NCBI GenBank assembly: GCA_903944895.1
Contig: CAJATL010000070.1
Location: 1-34,642 of the forward strand
From: an uncultured Bacteroidota bacterium
GTDB lineage: Bacteria; Bacteroidota; Bacteroidia; Bacteroidales; 4484-276
Reading direction: 5' to 3'
DNA length: 34,642 bases
Made by a program: the position numbers and the translations under genes
In this document: positions 32,153-34,642 of the stretch, piece by piece
Layout: the number at the start of each line of letters is the position of its first letter
Numbering within the stretch: position 1 is the first letter of the stretch
Notes under the pieces: generated by a model
The model's database searches: none
Told to the model about the DNA's origin: nothing
What the model saw: only the letters and a program-made list of their open reading frames with translations

Positions 32153-33352
32153 TTACTGTTTTGGTTTTGGAAAATAAGCGTTTTCAACTTTCAGAATTTT
32201 CCCGTCATCAAGCAATTTCTTGGTGATAAAACCAAGCCTCATGCGGGTTTCGCCAAAAGGTTCTTCCATGTCGGCAACTTTTACACCTTTTTTGTGATTG
32301 TTGATGTACTGCAAAACTTTTTCTTCGAGGGTAAGTTCTTTCGGGGCTTCAACAACTTTAGGTTTTTCGGCTACAGGTTCGGCAACTTTAACTTTTTCCT
32401 CAACCACTACTTCTTTCTTTTTTTCTTCAACAACAGGTTTTACAGGAGCCGGGGCTGCTTTTTTAGCAACAGGGGCTGGTGTTTTACCAAGGTTAGCTAT
32501 GGCTTCGGCCAATTTTGCCCAGGTAGCGGCAGCTTGTTGGCGGTCGGTTGAAAATTCGCCCAGGAAGGTGTTTACAAATTTTTGTATTTCCTGAACTTTT
32601 TTCTGGATTCCGGTAAAAGTTACATTGAAGTCTTTCATCCGCTGAATGTCGCTCTGTGAAAGTTCTTTGCGCGATTTTGCCAGGTCGGCTTTGAGAGCTT
32701 TTGCCATTTTCTGGTTTTCTTTGCTCATCTCAGCAAGGCTTTTGTTATATTGATCAAGCAGACCCTGGGTGTATTTAACCCTTTCGGTGAGGTTTGCAGC
32801 AAGTTCAGCCTTCATTTCGGCCGACATTTTTCCGTGATCGGACGAAAACTTTTTCAACAGTTTGTCGGTGTAGCCAAAAACATCGCTTACTTCTTTCTGG
32901 ATCTTTATAATTTCGCTGTTGATGTTTTTCATCAATCCGCCAAATTCCTTCATGCGGCCAGTGTTCCAGTTTGCGCGGTTGGCCTTGTCTTCGTCGAGTT
33001 CTTTATTGAGCTTTTCGGCCATCGCATCGTGCGAAACCGAAAAGTCTTTCAGCATACCCGTGGTTGAAACCTTAATTTCATCCACTTCATTTTGAATTCC
33101 GGTCATCAACTCCTGAAACGATTTCAGTCTGTCTTTTTGTTCCTGAGCAAGGTTCGAACGCAGGTTTGCAGCATTTGCTCTGATGGTTGCGGCCATTTCC
33201 ATATGGTCGTTGCGGAAGCCATCGAGGGTTTTTTGAACTTCTTTTACAAGTTCTGCATTGTCCTTAAGTCGTTGCTGAAATTCGGCTGCTCTTTGTTTAT
33301 AGTTAGCCAAGATCTCTTCACTGAGATTTTTCATTTGTTCTGCCATTCCCAT
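32153..33352 (-). CDS. gvpC: GvpC-like repeat protein with winged-helix-like C-terminus
   Basis: This 399-aa protein has an amphipathic helical repeat region (residues ~20-290). Five copies of an F-x-x-D-H-x-x-M-A-type motif are visible: FRNDHMEMAATI (46), FSVSHDAMAEKL (104), FSSDHGKMSAEM (169), MSKENQKMAKAL (209) and FSTDRQQAAATW (267). Most are preceded by F-x-x-L-x-x-x-I-x-x-E-V. This resembles cyanobacterial GvpC repeats, which strengthen the outer surface of the vesicle. A Pro/Ala/Lys/Val-rich linker (290-340) leads to a folded tail (343-399) of winged-helix character (TLEEKVLQYINNHKKGVKVA, ITKKLLDDGKILKVENAYF). Its place between gvpA and gvpN fits GvpC. A GGAG SD lies 9 nt upstream. Confidence 0.7.
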   Translation of the reverse strand: MGMAEQMKNLSEEILANYKQRAAEFQQRLKDNAELVKEVQKTLDGFRNDHMEMAATIRANAANLRSNLAQEQKDRLKSFQELMTGIQNEVDEIKVSTTGMLKDFSVSHDAMAEKLNKELDEDKANRANWNTGRMKEFGGLMKNINSEIIKIQKEVSDVFGYTDKLLKKFSSDHGKMSAEMKAELAANLTERVKYTQGLLDQYNKSLAEMSKENQKMAKALKADLAKSRKELSQSDIQRMKDFNVTFTGIQKKVQEIQKFVNTFLGEFSTDRQQAAATWAKLAEAIANLGKTPAPVAKKAAPAPVKPVVEEKKKEVVVEEKVKVAEPVAEKPKVVEAPKELTLEEKVLQYINNHKKGVKVADMEEPFGETRMRLGFITKKLLDDGKILKVENAYFPKPKQ

Positions 33353-33383
33353 TTTGTTTTTCTCCTATTTTTAGGTTATGTAA

Positions 33384-33992
33384 TCAAACTAGTTTTTCTA
33401 ATAAGTGTTTTTTTATGTTTTTGATGTCTTTGCAAAAAATATGTACATCCTGATTAAGTAGCTGTTGAAAATTGGTGGTGAGTTTTTTGTGAATATTCTG
33501 AAACTCAGAAAATTTGTTGATTGCGCCTTCTTTCCGGTCTTGCTGATTTTTTAAGATCGTCTCTAAATGCAATTTGAAGGCTGTTATTTTTTCGGCGTTA
33601 TTGTTTTTTTCGGTGTTTTTAATGTCAAGAATGCCCTGTCGTAAAAAACGAACCATGGCTTTTTGATCTTCGATATAGAGGTAAAAGTGGCTTTCGGCTT
33701 CTTTTTCTTTTTCGTCAAGCAAAAGGAAAATTTCGTCCATCAGGATGTCATAGTCGTTTTTGCGAAGTGAGCCACTCTTGGCCAGGTTCTCGCGCAGTAA
33801 ATCGTTTAGTTGGGTTCTTTCTTTTTTCAATTCTTTCATCGAAAGTTGAAAGTCGTTCATTAAGGCATGCGAAGATTCGTTTACAGCGTCGGAAGTGGTA
33901 AATACGGTTTCAATTTTTTGAATCCTGGACTCGAAGGAGGTGAGTAATGTTTCGATGAAATCAATGTTGGTATTTTGAGCTGTAGGTTCCAT
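33384..33992 (-). CDS. Coiled-coil protein next to gvpA, unknown
   Basis: This 202-aa protein is almost fully helical and charged. Recognisable stretches are MKELKKERTQLNDLLRENLA, SGSLRKNDYDILMDEIFLLL, FLRQGILDIKNTEKNNNAEK and a Gln/Asn/Lys-rich C-terminal helix. The SLRKNDYD-type motif seems familiar from gas-vesicle clusters of other anaerobes, but I cannot name a family. Lying between gvpA and the GvpC-like gene, it may be a shell-associated or regulatory protein. It has one Cys and no signal peptide. No SD is apparent. Confidence 0.72.
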   Translation of the reverse strand: MEPTAQNTNIDFIETLLTSFESRIQKIETVFTTSDAVNESSHALMNDFQLSMKELKKERTQLNDLLRENLAKSGSLRKNDYDILMDEIFLLLDEKEKEAESHFYLYIEDQKAMVRFLRQGILDIKNTEKNNNAEKITAFKLHLETILKNQQDRKEGAINKFSEFQNIHKKLTTNFQQLLNQDVHIFCKDIKNIKKHLLEKLV

Positions 33993-34121
33993 CGTTAGTT
34001 TTGATTTAGTTTGTGTGAAAAGTTAGATAAATAAGAGTTGACTTGGCAATTCGTGCTTTTCGGTGAGAACCAGAAAGGATGCCTGGCAAGTGAACTCTCT
34101 TTAACTGCTTACATTCACTGC

Positions 34122-34325
34122 TTATGCAGCTTTTGCAGTTAACCCAATGGCTTCAGCATACTTCAGGTATGTTTCAACCGAAGCAACAACCACTCTGGCT
34201 TCGATAGCGAGCAATTCGATACCAACCAATGATACGCGAACCCATGCATCAACTACAACGCCTTTGTCCAAAATACGGTCAATAACTTCTACCAAGCTTG
34301 ATGACCCAATCGTTTTTTCTACCAT
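34122..34325 (-). CDS. gvpA: Major gas vesicle shell protein GvpA, second copy
   Basis: This 67-aa protein is the main shell subunit. The [20 protein letters not shown] core is followed by [19 protein letters not shown] and [15 protein letters not shown], the alpha-beta-beta-alpha GvpA pattern. Subunits assemble into ribbed, gas-permeable, water-excluding cylinders that give buoyancy. Its protein sequence is identical to the upstream copy at 34417-34620; the DNA differs at about six synonymous sites, all in the 3' two-thirds. A strong SD (AAGGAG, 34332-34337) precedes the ATG. Confidence 0.97.
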   Translation of the reverse strand: MVEKTIGSSSLVEVIDRILDKGVVVDAWVRVSLVGIELLAIEARVVVASVETYLKYAEAIGLTAKAA

Positions 34326-34369
34326 TTTAAACTCCTTTTCTTAAAAAATTAATTTAAACCGTGCTTTTG

Positions 34370-34390
34370 AAGAGGGACGGATTACCTCTT
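34370..34390 (-). promoter_or_regulatory. Small hairpin between the gvpA copies
   Basis: AAGAGG (34370-34375) and CCTCTT (34385-34390) form a 6-bp stem with a 9-nt loop in the 91-bp spacer between gvpA copies. It could be a weak attenuator or mRNA-stability element; no U-tract follows. Confidence 0.25.
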
Positions 34391-34416
34391 AATGTTTTGT
34401 TAATTTAGCAAAGTGC

Positions 34417-34620
34417 TTAAGCAGCTTTTGCAGTTAAGCCGATAGCTTCAGCATACTTCAGGTATGTTTCAACCGAAGCAACAACTACTCTGGCTTCGAT
34501 AGCGAGCAATTCGATACCAACTAATGATACGCGAACCCATGCATCAACTACAACGCCTTTGTCCAAAATACGGTCAATAACTTCTACCAAGCTTGATGAC
34601 CCAATCGTTTTTTCTACCAT
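34417..34620 (-). CDS. gvpA: Major gas vesicle shell protein GvpA, first copy in window
   Basis: This copy encodes the same 67 residues as the gene at 34122-34325 and has the same upstream SD (AAGGAG at 34627-34632, 6 nt before the ATG). It is the first gas-vesicle gene on the minus strand inside the window. Its promoter lies beyond the right edge, so the regulation of the whole cluster cannot be judged here. Two identical copies presumably raise the supply of the shell protein. Confidence 0.97.
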   Translation of the reverse strand: MVEKTIGSSSLVEVIDRILDKGVVVDAWVRVSLVGIELLAIEARVVVASVETYLKYAEAIGLTAKAA

Positions 34621-34626
34621 TTTAAA

Positions 34627-34632
34627 CTCCTT
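34627..34632 (-). promoter_or_regulatory. Strong SD site of gvpA
   Basis: AAGGAG 6 nt before the gvpA start, repeated exactly at 34332-34337 for the second copy. Strong SD sites are uncommon in Bacteroidota, and here they mark the highly expressed shell genes and several small gvp genes. Confidence 0.7.
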
Positions 34633-34642
34633 TTCTTAAAAA

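Larger units (their letters stand above)
34116..34642. repeat. Tandem duplication of gvpA with its leader
   Basis: Two ~232-bp units (about 34116-34347 and 34411-34642) with a 295-bp period include gvpA, its SD and the AAGAAAAGGAGTTTAAA leader. The 5' parts are identical and the few differences lie towards the 3' ends. The second unit reaches the window edge, so further copies may lie to the right. Confidence 0.9.

Overview
The window looks like chromosomal DNA of an anaerobic, fermentative member of the Bacteroidota (probably Bacteroidales/Marinilabiliales-like). This rests on moderate-to-low GC, promoter candidates of the TTG-N19/20-TAnnTTTG type, many genes without a Shine-Dalgarno (SD) site, and intergenic palindromes of the CCGATAGCTATCGGG and CCCCTCTCC...GGAGAGGGG types. 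I could not run a taxonomic search, so this is inference.

Layout. 1-2.2 kb: a small accessory block on the minus strand (a 122-aa ORF, a DUF6915 protein and an unrecognised 222-aa protein) with its own promoter candidate. 2.2-3.1 kb: a short agmatine-deiminase-family enzyme. 3.6-8.3 kb: an operon for a trimeric NADH/ferredoxin-linked [FeFe]-hydrogenase (HndB-like protein, HydB, HydA, HydC) with a promoter candidate and a clear intrinsic terminator. 8.2-9.2 kb: a long non-coding stretch with two complex inverted-repeat elements. 9.2-11.0 kb, plus strand: an amidase pseudogene broken by an in-frame amber codon and by a 140-bp element with 13-bp terminal inverted repeats between 67-bp direct repeats. 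11.1-19.0 kb, minus strand: a CheR-type methyltransferase followed by two large hybrid histidine kinases.

19.2-34.6 kb, minus strand: a large gas-vesicle cluster, running off the right edge. Transcription order is gvpA, gvpA, a coiled-coil protein, a GvpC-like repeat protein, a DnaJ-type zinc-finger protein, gvpN, a small coiled-coil protein, a GvpJ-like protein, an Hsp20/GvpH protein, a Get3/ArsA-like ATPase, a Cdc48-like double AAA+ ATPase, a GvpF/L protein fused to a J-domain, two more GvpF/L proteins, gvpG, a zinc-ribbon protein, gvpO, another GvpF/L protein, a GvpM/S-like protein, a fifth GvpF/L protein, gvpK and an unrecognised 232-aa protein.

The most interesting feature is the amount of protein-handling machinery embedded among the gas-vesicle genes. 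A J-domain sits on one protein and a six-repeat DnaJ-type zinc finger on another, as if an Hsp40 had been split. With them are a small heat-shock protein, a Get3-like ATPase that keeps the CxxC zinc motif, a Cdc48-like unfoldase and the MoxR-type GvpN. I infer a dedicated chaperone and remodelling line that escorts the hydrophobic GvpA subunit to the growing shell. The GvpC-like protein also carries a C-terminal winged-helix-like domain, which I do not know from classical GvpC.
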